This document shows positions 28,391-37,830 of a DNA stretch of 46,541 nt, one piece after another. Both the position numbers and the translations under genes were made by a program. Location: assembly GCA_029227175.1 (NCBI GenBank), contig JAQXZK010000014.1, positions 1-46,541 of the forward strand. Direction: 5' to 3'. Numbering within the stretch: the stretch's first letter is position 1; each line of letters starts with the position of its first letter. The stretch comes from Bacteroidales bacterium. GTDB lineage: Bacteria > Bacteroidota > Bacteroidia > Bacteroidales > Bacteroidaceae. The notes under the pieces are model-generated. The model saw nothing but the letters and a program-made list of their open reading frames with translations, was not told where the DNA came from and did not search any database.

Positions 28391-29590
28391 ATGAATCTGA
28401 TGTTTGCTTTTTTCTTGAGCATAGCTCCGTGGTTCGCCGAAGGGTGGGAGACGGCATGGAGTCTTTTTTATGCGCCTCAAACTCATCTTTTCTATGACTA
28501 TATCAGTAGCTATGAAACGGGGAAAAGCCTGCATCACCTGCCCACATTGGAAGAGATGTCTGTCGAATATCCCAATCCATGCGGATATAGTACCGGTATG
28601 GAAGATTGTGCGATTCTCAATGGAACGATGTTGGGAGCCTTGACCGATGCCTACGAAAAGAACTCTCGTAAGGAATGGAAACAGAAGGCTGAAGACCTGT
28701 TGAAAGGATGTAGCCTGCTTGCCACGCAGTCTGATGCGTATGGTTATGTGTTGAGAGGAGTATCACCTCGTGATGGACACAGCCATTACACCAATACTTC
28801 GCGCGACCAGGTTACACATTGGGCATGGGGATTATGGAAATACTATCATGGTAAGATCTCCACAGCCAAGGGACGGCAGACAGTCAGAAAGTTGCTTCGC
28901 GCGGTTGCAGATAGGATGCACCGGGTGGTAATTCCAGCCAACGACTATGACATGCTCCGTTCGAATGGATTGCGCAGTACTTATGGGAACTGTAAAATGT
29001 GGGAAGTACAGCCGCATGAGGCTGCACGCTTACCCATGCTTTATGCGGTTGCTTTTGACGTGACCGGTGACGAAACTTATGCTGCCTATCGTGACGAATA
29101 TTTGGCTGAAGCGATTGACTGTTCAGAAAAGATTGTGGAGGATTATCCAAGTTATGTTTATCTGCAGATGATGTATGCCTTTACCGTTCTACAGGCAACG
29201 ACATTGAATAGTTCATATCAGAATCGATTGAAAAAGTTGAGGGAAAGGGTGGTCTTACTTGTGGCTAAGAAAGCGGCTGCTAATGTAGCGTTGCTCAAAC
29301 AGTACAGTGCTTCCGAATTGGAAATGCTGGGACCGGACTGGAGGAAAGTGGAGGTATGGAACATGCAAGGAGGTTTCCCCAATCCTTATTGGGGTGCGTA
29401 TCGCGTCATCTGGAATCGGCTCAGAGCAGCTGGCGAGTATGCCTGTGTGGCGGCATTGTCTGACGACATGGAACAGCATCTTGTCGGACGTCGCATCTGG
29501 CAAGCGGCTATCGCAGACGTTAATTGGACAAGAACTTCATGCTGTGGTATTGTCTTTCATTTGGCTGCAGCCATGACATTGGCCGGATAA
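28391..29590 (+). CDS. Unrecognised protein with possible signal peptide, possibly an (alpha/alpha) toroid fold
   Basis: 399 aa, 24 nt after the phosphopantetheinyl transferase gene. The N terminus (MNLMFAFFLSIAPWFAEGW) looks like a short signal peptide. The body alternates predicted helices with aromatic-rich turns (GYSTGMEDCAILNGTMLGAL, SRDQVTHWAWGLWKYY, YVYLQMMYAFTVLQ), which is how six-hairpin glycosidase-like or lyase-like proteins often read. I recognise no catalytic signature and assign no function. Five or more Cys residues (CGYSTGMEDC, SCCGIVF) are notable. The following dipeptidase has its own -7 box just after this gene ends. Confidence 0.75.
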   Translation: MNLMFAFFLSIAPWFAEGWETAWSLFYAPQTHLFYDYISSYETGKSLHHLPTLEEMSVEYPNPCGYSTGMEDCAILNGTMLGALTDAYEKNSRKEWKQKAEDLLKGCSLLATQSDAYGYVLRGVSPRDGHSHYTNTSRDQVTHWAWGLWKYYHGKISTAKGRQTVRKLLRAVADRMHRVVIPANDYDMLRSNGLRSTYGNCKMWEVQPHEAARLPMLYAVAFDVTGDETYAAYRDEYLAEAIDCSEKIVEDYPSYVYLQMMYAFTVLQATTLNSSYQNRLKKLRERVVLLVAKKAAANVALLKQYSASELEMLGPDWRKVEVWNMQGGFPNPYWGAYRVIWNRLRAAGEYACVAALSDDMEQHLVGRRIWQAAIADVNWTRTSCCGIVFHLAAAMTLAG

Positions 29591-29600
29591 TAAAAATCCT

Positions 29601-29608
29601 TATCTTTG
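29601..29608 (+). promoter_or_regulatory. Candidate -7 box of the C69 dipeptidase gene
   Basis: TATCTTTG matches TAnnTTTG exactly and predicts a leader of about 45 nt. The -33 position is poor. Confidence 0.45.
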
Positions 29609-29656
29609 CTGAACCGATTAAAATGTAAAGAAAAAAACACAAACAATTACTAATAT

Positions 29657-31297
29657 ATGAAGAAAAAAATCCTTTCGGCAGCCTTTGCTGCCTTGTTGGC
29701 CTTGCCCACGTGGGCATGTACTAACATGATTGTTGGTAAAAATGCCTCTACAGATGGCTCTGTGATTGTATCTTATGCGGCCGATTCTTACGGCATGTTC
29801 GGCGAACTGACCCATTTCAAGGCCGGAACTCATGCCGATGGTGAAATGGTAGATATTTATGAATGGGATACTGGCCGTTATTTGGGTAAGATTGCCCAGG
29901 CTAAACAAACTTATAATGTTATTGGCAATATTAATGAATATCAGCTCACCATTGCAGAGACAACATGGGGAGGCCGTCCGGAATTACAGGATACCACCGC
30001 CATTATTGATTATGGTAGCCTGATTTATCTGGCTTTGCAACGTTCGCGTACTGCTCGTGAAGCCATCAAGGTCATGACTTCGTTGGTACAGGAATATGGG
30101 TATTACAGCGAGGGCGAGACATTTACCATTGCCGACCCCAATGAGGTGTGGATGATGGACATGATAGGTAAGGGACCCGGCATCCGTGGAGCTGTGTGGG
30201 TCGCTGTCCGCATACCGGATGATTGCGTGGCCTGTCATGCCAATCAGAGCCGTATTCGTCAGTTCAGCCTGAATGACAAGGAAAATTGCCTCTATGCTCC
30301 GGATGTCATTACACTGGCACGCGAGAAAGGTTATTTCTCCGGAGTGAACAAGGACTTCAGCTTTGCCGATGCCTATTGTCCGTTGAACTTTGGCGGACTC
30401 CGATACTGCGAAGCACGCGTCTGGAGTTTTTACAATATGTTTGCCGATGATGCCGCATCCTATCTTGACTATGCCAAAGGTGATGCTTCAGCTAAACCGA
30501 TGCCTCTCTACTGGAAGCCGAATCGCAAGGTTTCAGTGCGTGATATCCAGCAGGCCATGCGCGACCACTATGAAGGAACTCCATTGGATATCAGCCAGGA
30601 TTTTGGTGCAGGCCCGTACAAGGCTCCTTACCGCTTGACTCCACTTTCTTTCAAGGTAGATGGCGAGAGTTATTTCAACGAACGTCCTATTTCTACGCAG
30701 CAAACCAGTTGGGTCTTTGTATCACAGATGCGTGCGCAGCTTCCTGATGCTGTTGGTGGTGTGCTTTGGTTTGGTATGGATGACGCTAATCTGACGGTCT
30801 TTACACCTATGTATTGCTGCATGACGGAGGCACCTCTCTGCTATACGCATCCGGATGGTGCTGATATTTGCACATTCTCATGGAACTCCTCCTTCTGGGT
30901 ATTCAATTGGGTGTCCAACATGGCTTACCAGCGTTACAGCCTATTGATAGATGACATACGCCAGACACAACAGGGCTTGGAAGAGACACTGGCTCTTGCT
31001 CAGGAAGGAATAGAGTCTACTGCCTTGAAGTTGCTGCAAAGCGACGCAGCGAAGGGAAAGGCTTTTCTCACCAATTACTCCGTCCAGTCGGCCCAGCACA
31101 CATTGAATGCATGGAAGAAACTGGGTGAATATCTTATCGTGAAGTATAACGATGGAACGATCCGACCAACAGAAAATGGCAAATTCAAGCGGGGAGCCAA
31201 TGGTATGCAACTCAATCCGATCAGAGTGGGCTATCCCGAGGAATTTCTGAAGGAATATATCAAACAGACCGGTGAGAGATATAAAATGCCGAAATAA
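29657..31297 (+). CDS. C69-family dipeptidase, secreted
   Basis: N-terminal-nucleophile peptidase (peptidase U34/C69, PepD-like), 546 aa. A signal or pro-segment (MKKKILSAAFAALLALPTWA) ends directly before Cys21, and CTNMIVGKNASTDGS is the family's mature N terminus with Cys as nucleophile. TIAETTWGGRPEL and YSEGETFTIADPNEVWMMD also match. Removal of the leader would expose the catalytic Cys, so export and activation are probably one step. Cleaves dipeptides or has related amidase activity. It lies alone between two promoters. Confidence 0.92.
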   Translation: MKKKILSAAFAALLALPTWACTNMIVGKNASTDGSVIVSYAADSYGMFGELTHFKAGTHADGEMVDIYEWDTGRYLGKIAQAKQTYNVIGNINEYQLTIAETTWGGRPELQDTTAIIDYGSLIYLALQRSRTAREAIKVMTSLVQEYGYYSEGETFTIADPNEVWMMDMIGKGPGIRGAVWVAVRIPDDCVACHANQSRIRQFSLNDKENCLYAPDVITLAREKGYFSGVNKDFSFADAYCPLNFGGLRYCEARVWSFYNMFADDAASYLDYAKGDASAKPMPLYWKPNRKVSVRDIQQAMRDHYEGTPLDISQDFGAGPYKAPYRLTPLSFKVDGESYFNERPISTQQTSWVFVSQMRAQLPDAVGGVLWFGMDDANLTVFTPMYCCMTEAPLCYTHPDGADICTFSWNSSFWVFNWVSNMAYQRYSLLIDDIRQTQQGLEETLALAQEGIESTALKLLQSDAAKGKAFLTNYSVQSAQHTLNAWKKLGEYLIVKYNDGTIRPTENGKFKRGANGMQLNPIRVGYPEEFLKEYIKQTGERYKMPK

Positions 31298-31320
31298 TTT
31301 TTTTTGTCAAATTATCTCTT

Positions 31321-31328
31321 TACTTTTG
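31321..31328 (+). promoter_or_regulatory. Candidate -7 box of the phosphohexomutase gene
   Basis: TACTTTTG fits TAnnTTTG, leader about 34 nt. Upstream is a T-rich run rather than a clean TTTG at the right spacing. Confidence 0.4.
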
Positions 31329-31365
31329 TTGTCATAGTTAACAAAATAGAAAACATAAATATATT

Positions 31366-33108
31366 ATGGAAAACCAGGAATTAATTAAAAAGTGTGCTGC
31401 CATAGCACAAAAGTGGATTGATTCTCCGCTTTACGATGCAGAAACAAAGGCAGAAGTACAAGCCATGCTTGACAATGAAGACAAGACGGCATTGGTCGAC
31501 GCCTTCTATCAGACTCTCGAATTTGGTACAGGTGGTCTTCGCGGAATCATGGGTGCCGGTACCAACAGAATAAACAAGTATATCGTTGGCATGGCAACCC
31601 AAGGATTTGCCAATTACATTAATAAGGCCTTCCCACAGGGCGGACAGAGTGTTGTTGTTGGTCATGACTGTCGCAATAACGGTCGCATGTTTGCCGAAAG
31701 CGTTGCTGCAATCTTCAGTGCCAATGGTATCAAGGTTTATCTTTTCGAAAGTTTGCGTCCTACGCCGGAGATTTCGTTTGCTATCCGTCGTTTAGGTGCT
31801 GTTGCCGGTGTGAATGTTACCGCTTCCCACAATCCGAAGGAATACAACGGTTACAAGGCTTATTGGGCAGACGGTGCACAGGTGTTGTCTCCTCACGACA
31901 AGGGTATTATTGATGAGGTGAACAAAGTCAGTATTGAAGACGTTCGGTTCGAGGCCAATTGGGATCTCATCCAGATTATCGGTGGCGAAATGGACTATGA
32001 CTATATGACGGCGGTGAAGGAAGCCATGGTTGACCAGGATGTAATCCTCCGTCACAAGGATCTCAACATTGTTTATTCTGCCATGCACGGAACAGGACGT
32101 CTCATCGTTCCTCTCTGTCTACGTTCATGGGGTTTCCAGAATATCAACGTTGTGCCCGAACAAATGGTTGTTGATGGTAACTTCCCGACAGTCGTTTCTC
32201 CGAACCCAGAGAATGCAGAAGCAATGACGCTCGGCATGAAGCTCGGTACCAAACTCAATGCCGACCTTGTCGTAGCTACCGACCCCGATGCCGACCGTCT
32301 GGCCATCGTTTGTCGCGACTCGAAGGGCGAGTGGGTCATTATTAATGGCAATCAGACTGCGATGATGTTTACTTATTACATTATCAAGAATAAGAAAGCA
32401 TTGGGTACTCTCAAAGACGGTGACTTTATGGTGAAGACTATTGTGACTACCGAACTCATTGCCGAAATGGCCCGGAGAAATGGTGTTGAGGTGCGCGACT
32501 GCTACACCGGATTCAAGTGGATTGCACGCGAAATCGCCCTTTCAGAAGGCAAGCAAAAGTATATCGGCGGTGGTGAAGAATCATTCGGTTTCTTGCCATA
32601 CGACAAGGTGCGCGACAAGGATGCTCCTGCTTCTATCTGTCTTATCTGTGAAATCGCTGCTTGGGCAAAGGATCAGGGCAAGACTCTCTATGACGTCTTG
32701 ATGGATATCTATCTCGAATACGGTTTTTCTAAGGAAACGACTGTCAATGTTGTGAAGCCTGGCAAGAGTGGTGCTGACGAAATCAAGGCCATGATGGAAA
32801 ACTTCCGTGCGAATCCTCCGAAGGAGATTGGCGGTTCAAAGGTTACTCTTGCGCGCGATTTCAAGACTCTCAAGTCTACCGATGCAGAAGGTAAGGTGAG
32901 TGACATCGATATGCCGGCTACAAGCAATGTATTGCAGTATTTTACTGAAGACGGTACAAAGATTTCCGTTCGTCCTTCTGGTACGGAACCTAAGATTAAG
33001 TTCTATATGGAAGTACGTGGCAATATGAAATGTGAGGGATGCTATGAACGTTGTTGCCAGGAAGCCGACGAAAAGATTAAGGCAATCCGTGCTTCACTCG
33101 GTATCTGA
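31366..33108 (+). CDS. Phosphoglucomutase/phosphomannomutase (alpha-D-phosphohexomutase)
   Basis: Interconverts 1- and 6-phosphates of glucose or mannose in the cytoplasm, through a phosphoserine. 580 aa. The catalytic loop is VTASHNPKEYNGYK (phospho-Ser in TASHNP), the metal loop TDPDADRLAIV, the sugar-specificity loop GGEESFGF, and the phosphate-binding loop RPSGTEPKIKFY. All four are intact. Length and GGEESFG fit the large PgcA-type group acting mainly on glucose phosphates. A C-terminal CEGCYERCC cluster is unusual. It supplies glucose-1-phosphate chemistry for the glycogen genes in the window. Confidence 0.95.
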   Translation: MENQELIKKCAAIAQKWIDSPLYDAETKAEVQAMLDNEDKTALVDAFYQTLEFGTGGLRGIMGAGTNRINKYIVGMATQGFANYINKAFPQGGQSVVVGHDCRNNGRMFAESVAAIFSANGIKVYLFESLRPTPEISFAIRRLGAVAGVNVTASHNPKEYNGYKAYWADGAQVLSPHDKGIIDEVNKVSIEDVRFEANWDLIQIIGGEMDYDYMTAVKEAMVDQDVILRHKDLNIVYSAMHGTGRLIVPLCLRSWGFQNINVVPEQMVVDGNFPTVVSPNPENAEAMTLGMKLGTKLNADLVVATDPDADRLAIVCRDSKGEWVIINGNQTAMMFTYYIIKNKKALGTLKDGDFMVKTIVTTELIAEMARRNGVEVRDCYTGFKWIAREIALSEGKQKYIGGGEESFGFLPYDKVRDKDAPASICLICEIAAWAKDQGKTLYDVLMDIYLEYGFSKETTVNVVKPGKSGADEIKAMMENFRANPPKEIGGSKVTLARDFKTLKSTDAEGKVSDIDMPATSNVLQYFTEDGTKISVRPSGTEPKIKFYMEVRGNMKCEGCYERCCQEADEKIKAIRASLGI

Positions 33109-33136
33109 TTCATCTTTTTGTTGATGATTATATGAG

Positions 33137-33174
33137 AAAGCCCGTCATGGTCGTAAGATCGTGACGGGCTTTTT
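33137..33174 (+). terminator. Terminator of the phosphohexomutase gene
   Basis: AAAGCCCGTCA (33137-33147) pairs with TGACGGGCTTT (33162-33172), followed by TTA; 29 nt after the stop codon. Confidence 0.88.
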
Positions 33175-33221
33175 AGGTGGCTTAAAGCTTTCTTGGCGGT
33201 AACCCCGAAACATGCTGTTGC

Positions 33222-35909
33222 TTATTCAAAGTCGCTTTGCTGTTTTTCTATTTCTTTCAGCTTGATTTGGTTTTGTACTTGCTGATGTTCGTCGTTTTGG
33301 AGGCGAATGTTTGATTTCTCTCCGGTCGTGACCGTTGTTTGGCCGGTTTTGTTACTTTGTTCGGAAAGCCGGATTTCTGTTTCATTTGCCACAAACTTTA
33401 GGGTTGCCTCTTTCACGGGTATAATGAGTTCGGCTGCTATCGGTGTGTGGGTTCCTTCCCATGTCACGATGGCACGCACCTTTATGTTTCCGGGCTTGGT
33501 CGTGGCTCGTACCAGTATAGGTGCCGTTCCCCATTGAATCGGGCGCGGATTGGTGTGGGTTTCTTCGTTGCCGATGAGTATTCCCGGACCTTCAATCTCA
33601 AACTTCACGATACTATTGTTCAGACGTTTGATGCGTCCGTCACGGTCTGTTATGGCTGCTACAACGGTCACAATGTCCGAACCGTCTGCCTGCATCTCCA
33701 CATTCTCGTCATCAGTCCATAGCAAGAGTTTGCTCGGCCTTCGGGTCGGTTCCAATTTGTGTGTTGCCACGAGTTTGCCTTCCACGAATCCTTCGGCCAG
33801 GAGGTATGAGTCTTTTTGTTTGCCTACTCTGGAGAGCTCTTTGTCCTGCATCACTTTCCAGACGTCTTTGAAGGTTATCACCGGTGAGGGCATACCTTCC
33901 CGCTTTGCCTCTTTCTTGTATGTGTACTGCCGGCCATTCTTGCAGTAGGTCAGGCGCACTTCGTCACAGTTGCTGTAGATTGTCACGTCCTCGGGAGAGA
34001 AGGGTGTCATGGCATTGGCGATGTAGACCATCGGGCCTGACTCGGCGATGAGTTCCTCATTTGTCCGGTTTGGTCGTTGTGACATAAACATGTAGTAGGA
34101 TAGTTTAGGCTGACGGAAGGCATCCATGATTCCACCGTAGAACGGGTCGGGATGGTAGCCTCTCTGGTGGTCGAACGAGTGCCACAGGCATCCGCCCACG
34201 TGCTGTCTGCTCTGTCGGTAGAGTATGTCGTAGCAAGTAAAATTCGGAAAGCCTAAGGTGGCATATCCTTGTGCCTGTTTCAGCATGGGGTATTCGCCCC
34301 ACGCTCGGCTCACGCGACTGGGCGAGTTGTGCGAGTTCCAGTCGTCGACGTTGTCGCCCCATTCCCGGGTGAAGTAGGTGATGTGTTCCTCCATTTGCTC
34401 CCCGGCATCATTTTCTTCGTTAAAGGGATGACGGAATTGGACCTTGAAATGTTCGTGGCCGAGTGCCCGGGAGTCGCATCCGCAGTAGCAATAGGGATAA
34501 GGATATTCTTCGTTGACGATGTCTACTACTGTCCGTGCAAAATCTTCGGGATATCGGGTCTCGTTGAGAATCGGTTCCCACATCCATACGCAGGGGTGAT
34601 TCCGGTCGCGGCGCACCATGTTGCGTATGTCATCATACACTCGCTGTGCGAATAGTGGCTCCTCGTTCCAGAACTGCCAGCCCGGAGTGTTTACGATGAC
34701 AAAGAGCCCCAGTTCGTCACAGGCGTCCATGAATGCTGGGTCTTGGGGATAGTGGGCGTTGCGGATAACCCTGAGTCCGGCGTCACGCAGTTTCTTGGCA
34801 TCGCGCCAGTGCAGGCTGTTGGGCAGTGCGTTGCCTATGACGGCAAAGTCTTGATGACGGTTGGCACCGATGAGTGGTTCGGGGTAGGGTTTCCCGTTCA
34901 GCCAGAATCCGTCCCGGCCTTTGAACTCAATGCTTCTCACCCCGATGCGGCGGCGGAATCCATCGATAGTTCGGCCGGTATTGTCTTTGATATATACGTG
35001 CAAATTGTAAAGGTACGGACTGTCGGGTGTCCACAGGTGAGGTCGTTCAATCTCCATGCTTGTCTGCCGGCTTCCGGCCTTTCCGCGGGCTACCGAGAGT
35101 CCTTTGCCTGCCGTGCGCACCAATTTTCCCTCCCGGTCATAGAGTTCGAACAGGACTTTTCCGCTGAAGTTTCTGTCCGATGAGTTCCTGACGTGGATGT
35201 TTAGATTCAGCTGTGCGGCGTCTTCTGATACCTTGCCGAACGAGACAAACAGTCCTCCGCCGGCCGTGACGCGCTCGTAGTTGGGGTCTGTGATGAATAC
35301 GTTGTTGTGCACAATCATCCAGCAGTCACGATAGATGCCTCCGAAGTAGGCAAAGTCCAGTACGTCCTGTGCCTTGCCGGGCGGATAGGACGGATCGTTG
35401 CTGTTGTCGGCCCAGACTGTGATGACGTTATCCTGTCCGTATTTCAGTCGGGAGGTCACGTCGGCAATGACGGGCAGGAAGCCCCCGTAGTGTTCTGTAA
35501 GCGGTTCTCCGTTCACCCATACTTTGGACTTGCCCATGATAGCTTCAAAATGCAGGAAGAGTTTTCTCCCTCGCCAGCTCTCCTCGGGAGTGAAGTGTTT
35601 TCTGTACCACACCTCTCCCTGATAGTTCACACATCCGCTGGCTTCCGAAGGGAGATATTCAATACCGTCGGGTAGTGAGACGAGTCGCCAGTCCCGGTCA
35701 TTGAAATCGTTTTGTTCGGCTCCCTCCACCGGTCCCTTGTGTACTCTCCAGGCAGGATTCATGCTGTAGGCCGTGCGTCCGGTTTCTTTCAGCGCATAGA
35801 AGCCTGCGGTTGAAAATTCGGGTTGGTGTGTCCGGCCGTGCGTCTGTATGGTGAGAGATAGGAGAATGAGCAACCATATCCATCTGCCTGCGTGTGTGTT
35901 ATGTGTCAT
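33222..35909 (-). CDS. Secreted GH2 glycoside hydrolase (beta-galactosidase-like)
   Basis: 895 aa. Signal peptide about 1-25 (WIWLLILLSLTIQTHG). The GH2 layout is clear: jelly-roll sugar-binding domain (about 95-200, KVWVNGEPLTEHYGGF), immunoglobulin-like domain (about 235-335), TIM barrel (about 336-640) with GANRHQDFAVIG, acid/base Glu450 in MWEPILNE and nucleophile Glu516 in YFTREWGDN. A C-terminal beta domain follows, then a Gln/Glu/Lys-rich tail of about 50 residues. Beta-galactosidase or beta-glucuronidase-type action is possible. The neighbouring sulfatase, 48 nt upstream in the same direction, and the GH123-like gene favour a host-type sulfated glycan. Confidence 0.9.
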   Translation of the reverse strand: MTHNTHAGRWIWLLILLSLTIQTHGRTHQPEFSTAGFYALKETGRTAYSMNPAWRVHKGPVEGAEQNDFNDRDWRLVSLPDGIEYLPSEASGCVNYQGEVWYRKHFTPEESWRGRKLFLHFEAIMGKSKVWVNGEPLTEHYGGFLPVIADVTSRLKYGQDNVITVWADNSNDPSYPPGKAQDVLDFAYFGGIYRDCWMIVHNNVFITDPNYERVTAGGGLFVSFGKVSEDAAQLNLNIHVRNSSDRNFSGKVLFELYDREGKLVRTAGKGLSVARGKAGSRQTSMEIERPHLWTPDSPYLYNLHVYIKDNTGRTIDGFRRRIGVRSIEFKGRDGFWLNGKPYPEPLIGANRHQDFAVIGNALPNSLHWRDAKKLRDAGLRVIRNAHYPQDPAFMDACDELGLFVIVNTPGWQFWNEEPLFAQRVYDDIRNMVRRDRNHPCVWMWEPILNETRYPEDFARTVVDIVNEEYPYPYCYCGCDSRALGHEHFKVQFRHPFNEENDAGEQMEEHITYFTREWGDNVDDWNSHNSPSRVSRAWGEYPMLKQAQGYATLGFPNFTCYDILYRQSRQHVGGCLWHSFDHQRGYHPDPFYGGIMDAFRQPKLSYYMFMSQRPNRTNEELIAESGPMVYIANAMTPFSPEDVTIYSNCDEVRLTYCKNGRQYTYKKEAKREGMPSPVITFKDVWKVMQDKELSRVGKQKDSYLLAEGFVEGKLVATHKLEPTRRPSKLLLWTDDENVEMQADGSDIVTVVAAITDRDGRIKRLNNSIVKFEIEGPGILIGNEETHTNPRPIQWGTAPILVRATTKPGNIKVRAIVTWEGTHTPIAAELIIPVKEATLKFVANETEIRLSEQSNKTGQTTVTTGEKSNIRLQNDEHQQVQNQIKLKEIEKQQSDFE

Positions 35910-35957
35910 GGCGTCTTGAGTTGGTTATGTCGGTGATGTAGTTTTATCTTACATGGT

Positions 35958-37493
35958 TTAGAGCACTGGCAGCAGTTTGGGGTAGAGTGTCTTCTTTTCT
36001 TTGTCTACCGGATAGCAGGCCTTCTCTGTTTCCAGGCGCTTAATCATCTGGCTGCATAGCCGCTTCACGATGTCGAGGTGATTCCGGGCAACGTCCTGAT
36101 GTTCGTATGGGTCGTTCTTCAGGTTGAAGAGCTTGCATGTCGGCACGCCGTCAGTTTCCGGATTGTAGTAGTAAATCAGTTTCCAGTCTCCCTTGCGATA
36201 GGTGGTGAAGTAACTGCCACGGTGTTCGTGCGGGAAGTGCATCAGAAAGTCGTCCCGATGTTTCTTGTCCGCCTTGCCCAGCATCATTTTTTTCAGGTCA
36301 CTGCCGTCCAGCACGTAGTTTTCGGGTACCTTGACTCCGGCTACCGAAAGAATGGTCGGGTAGAGGTCCATGACTGTTGCCATCTGTGTCTGCACCTTTC
36401 CCTGTGCTACCGGATAGGCTTTCTGGAATGTGTTTTCCTGCTGTGGTTTGCCCCATCCGGCGATGAAAGGTACACGTACGCCGCCTTCATATTCCGAACC
36501 TTTCTTCCCCTTGAACGGAGCGGATGACCCATAGTCGGCCGCGTCGCCCAGCGGCGCGTCTCCACCGTTATCGCCTAAGAAGATGATGAACGTGTTCTCT
36601 GCCACTCCAAGGACCTCCAGATAGTCCATCAGGTCACCCAGGGACTTGTCCATGCCCTCAATCAGTGTGGCAAATGCCTGTGCCTGCTGGCTCTTGCCTC
36701 CGTGCTGATAGTTACCGATGAATCGTTCGTCGGTTTCGAATGGGGCGTGTACGGCATAGTGCGCCATGTTCAGGTAGAAGGGACGTCCTGCATCCACGGC
36801 TTTCTTTACCTCTTTCTTTGCCTCCAGCGTCAGTGCGTCGCTCAAGAAGGTAGACGTGCCGTGATAAGCCTCCAGGTCGGGGACAGCCCTTGCACGCTGT
36901 CCTTTAATCCAGCCATATCCGTTTTCTCCGTGGTAGCTTCCCGGATGGCCGATGGATGAACCGGCTATGTTTACGTCAAACCCCAGTCGTTTGGGATCTT
37001 TACCTTCACTCTCGTTACATCCGAAGTGGGCTTTACCCACGTGAATGGTTTTGTATCCGGCCTGTTTCAGTACAGCCGGATATATCATGTCTTCGTGCGT
37101 CAACCCCATCCAGTTCCAGTCGTACGGTCCATAGGGGGTCCGGTTGTTGCTCTCGGCGTTTATCCAGTTCGTCGTGCGGTGACGGGCTGCATTCTGGCCT
37201 GTCATGATAGAGGTACGCGAGGGTGAACTGACACTTTGGGCATAGAATGTGCTGAAGCGTATGCCTTGATTGGCCAGTCGTTCCATGTTTGGAGTGCGAT
37301 ACCAGTTGTTTAGAGGCTGGCGTACGGGATTGCCTTGTGCGTCCACATCAAAAGGGAGAGAGGTGTCCATCAGTCCCATGTCGTCTACTAAAAATACAAC
37401 GATGTTGGGGCGGTCCTGAGCCAGCAGTGAAGGAACGGCCAGACATGAGAGCCCTAACGAGCAACATAAGTTTTTAACGGTTTGTTTCATCAT
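35958..37493 (-). CDS. Secreted S1-family sulfatase, Ser-type active site
   Basis: Removes sulfate esters from a glycan. I start it at the ATG pair 37493/37490 (MMKQTVKNLCCSLGLSCLAV, 511 aa). The open frame extends to 37586, but that passes through a -7 promoter box. Signal peptide about 1-26 (ending LLAQ). VVFLVDDMG supplies metal-binding Asp37/Asp38. The modification motif is SSPSRTSIMTG with Ser89, so formylglycine must come from Ser, needing an anaerobic sulfatase-maturating radical-SAM enzyme; none is in the window. FIIFLGDNGGD and PFKGKKGSEYEGGVRVPF are further family motifs. Probably co-transcribed with the GH2 gene. Confidence 0.94.
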   Translation of the reverse strand: MMKQTVKNLCCSLGLSCLAVPSLLAQDRPNIVVFLVDDMGLMDTSLPFDVDAQGNPVRQPLNNWYRTPNMERLANQGIRFSTFYAQSVSSPSRTSIMTGQNAARHRTTNWINAESNNRTPYGPYDWNWMGLTHEDMIYPAVLKQAGYKTIHVGKAHFGCNESEGKDPKRLGFDVNIAGSSIGHPGSYHGENGYGWIKGQRARAVPDLEAYHGTSTFLSDALTLEAKKEVKKAVDAGRPFYLNMAHYAVHAPFETDERFIGNYQHGGKSQQAQAFATLIEGMDKSLGDLMDYLEVLGVAENTFIIFLGDNGGDAPLGDAADYGSSAPFKGKKGSEYEGGVRVPFIAGWGKPQQENTFQKAYPVAQGKVQTQMATVMDLYPTILSVAGVKVPENYVLDGSDLKKMMLGKADKKHRDDFLMHFPHEHRGSYFTTYRKGDWKLIYYYNPETDGVPTCKLFNLKNDPYEHQDVARNHLDIVKRLCSQMIKRLETEKACYPVDKEKKTLYPKLLPVL

Positions 37494-37542
37494 AATTTTA
37501 TAGGTAAGGTTATTTTTCTTTCTTCGTACAAGGTGAGATGTG

Positions 37543-37550
37543 CAAAGGTA
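37543..37550 (-). promoter_or_regulatory. Candidate -7 box of the sulfatase-GH2 unit
   Basis: TACCTTTG on the minus strand is an exact match, leader about 46 nt. The nearest TTTG is 24 nt upstream, slightly too far. The rest of 37494-37830 holds only the terminator at 37736. Confidence 0.45.
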
Positions 37551-37735
37551 GTAAAATCCTCCTATAAGGCTACACAAATCTGCCATGATTCTGAAGCTTG
37601 CAGCTACAGATGTTTGTAATTGCTACAGACAATTTTTGCTCAGCTCAGAGAAACATATTTTCCTTGCACTGCAAAAATGGTTGAATAGTGCGACTGTTTT
37701 TGCAGTAATACGTTTGTGCGGTCCGGTAAAACTTA

Positions 37736-37771
37736 AAGGTGCCCTCACGTGTGAAATCGTGAGGGCACCTT
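37736..37771 (-). terminator. Symmetric terminator after the GH123-like gene
   Basis: AAGGTGCCCTCACG (37736-37749) and CGTGAGGGCACCTT (37758-37771) form a perfect 14-bp stem with an 8-nt loop. It serves the GH123-like gene ending at 37831. The better T run (CTTTTTTAT) is on the plus-strand side, so the stem can work in both directions. Confidence 0.75.
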
Positions 37772-37830
37772 CTTTTTTATGTGCAGACCCTATGTCATGG
37801 GCGTAGCACTCGGTCGAATGGGGCTTAACC

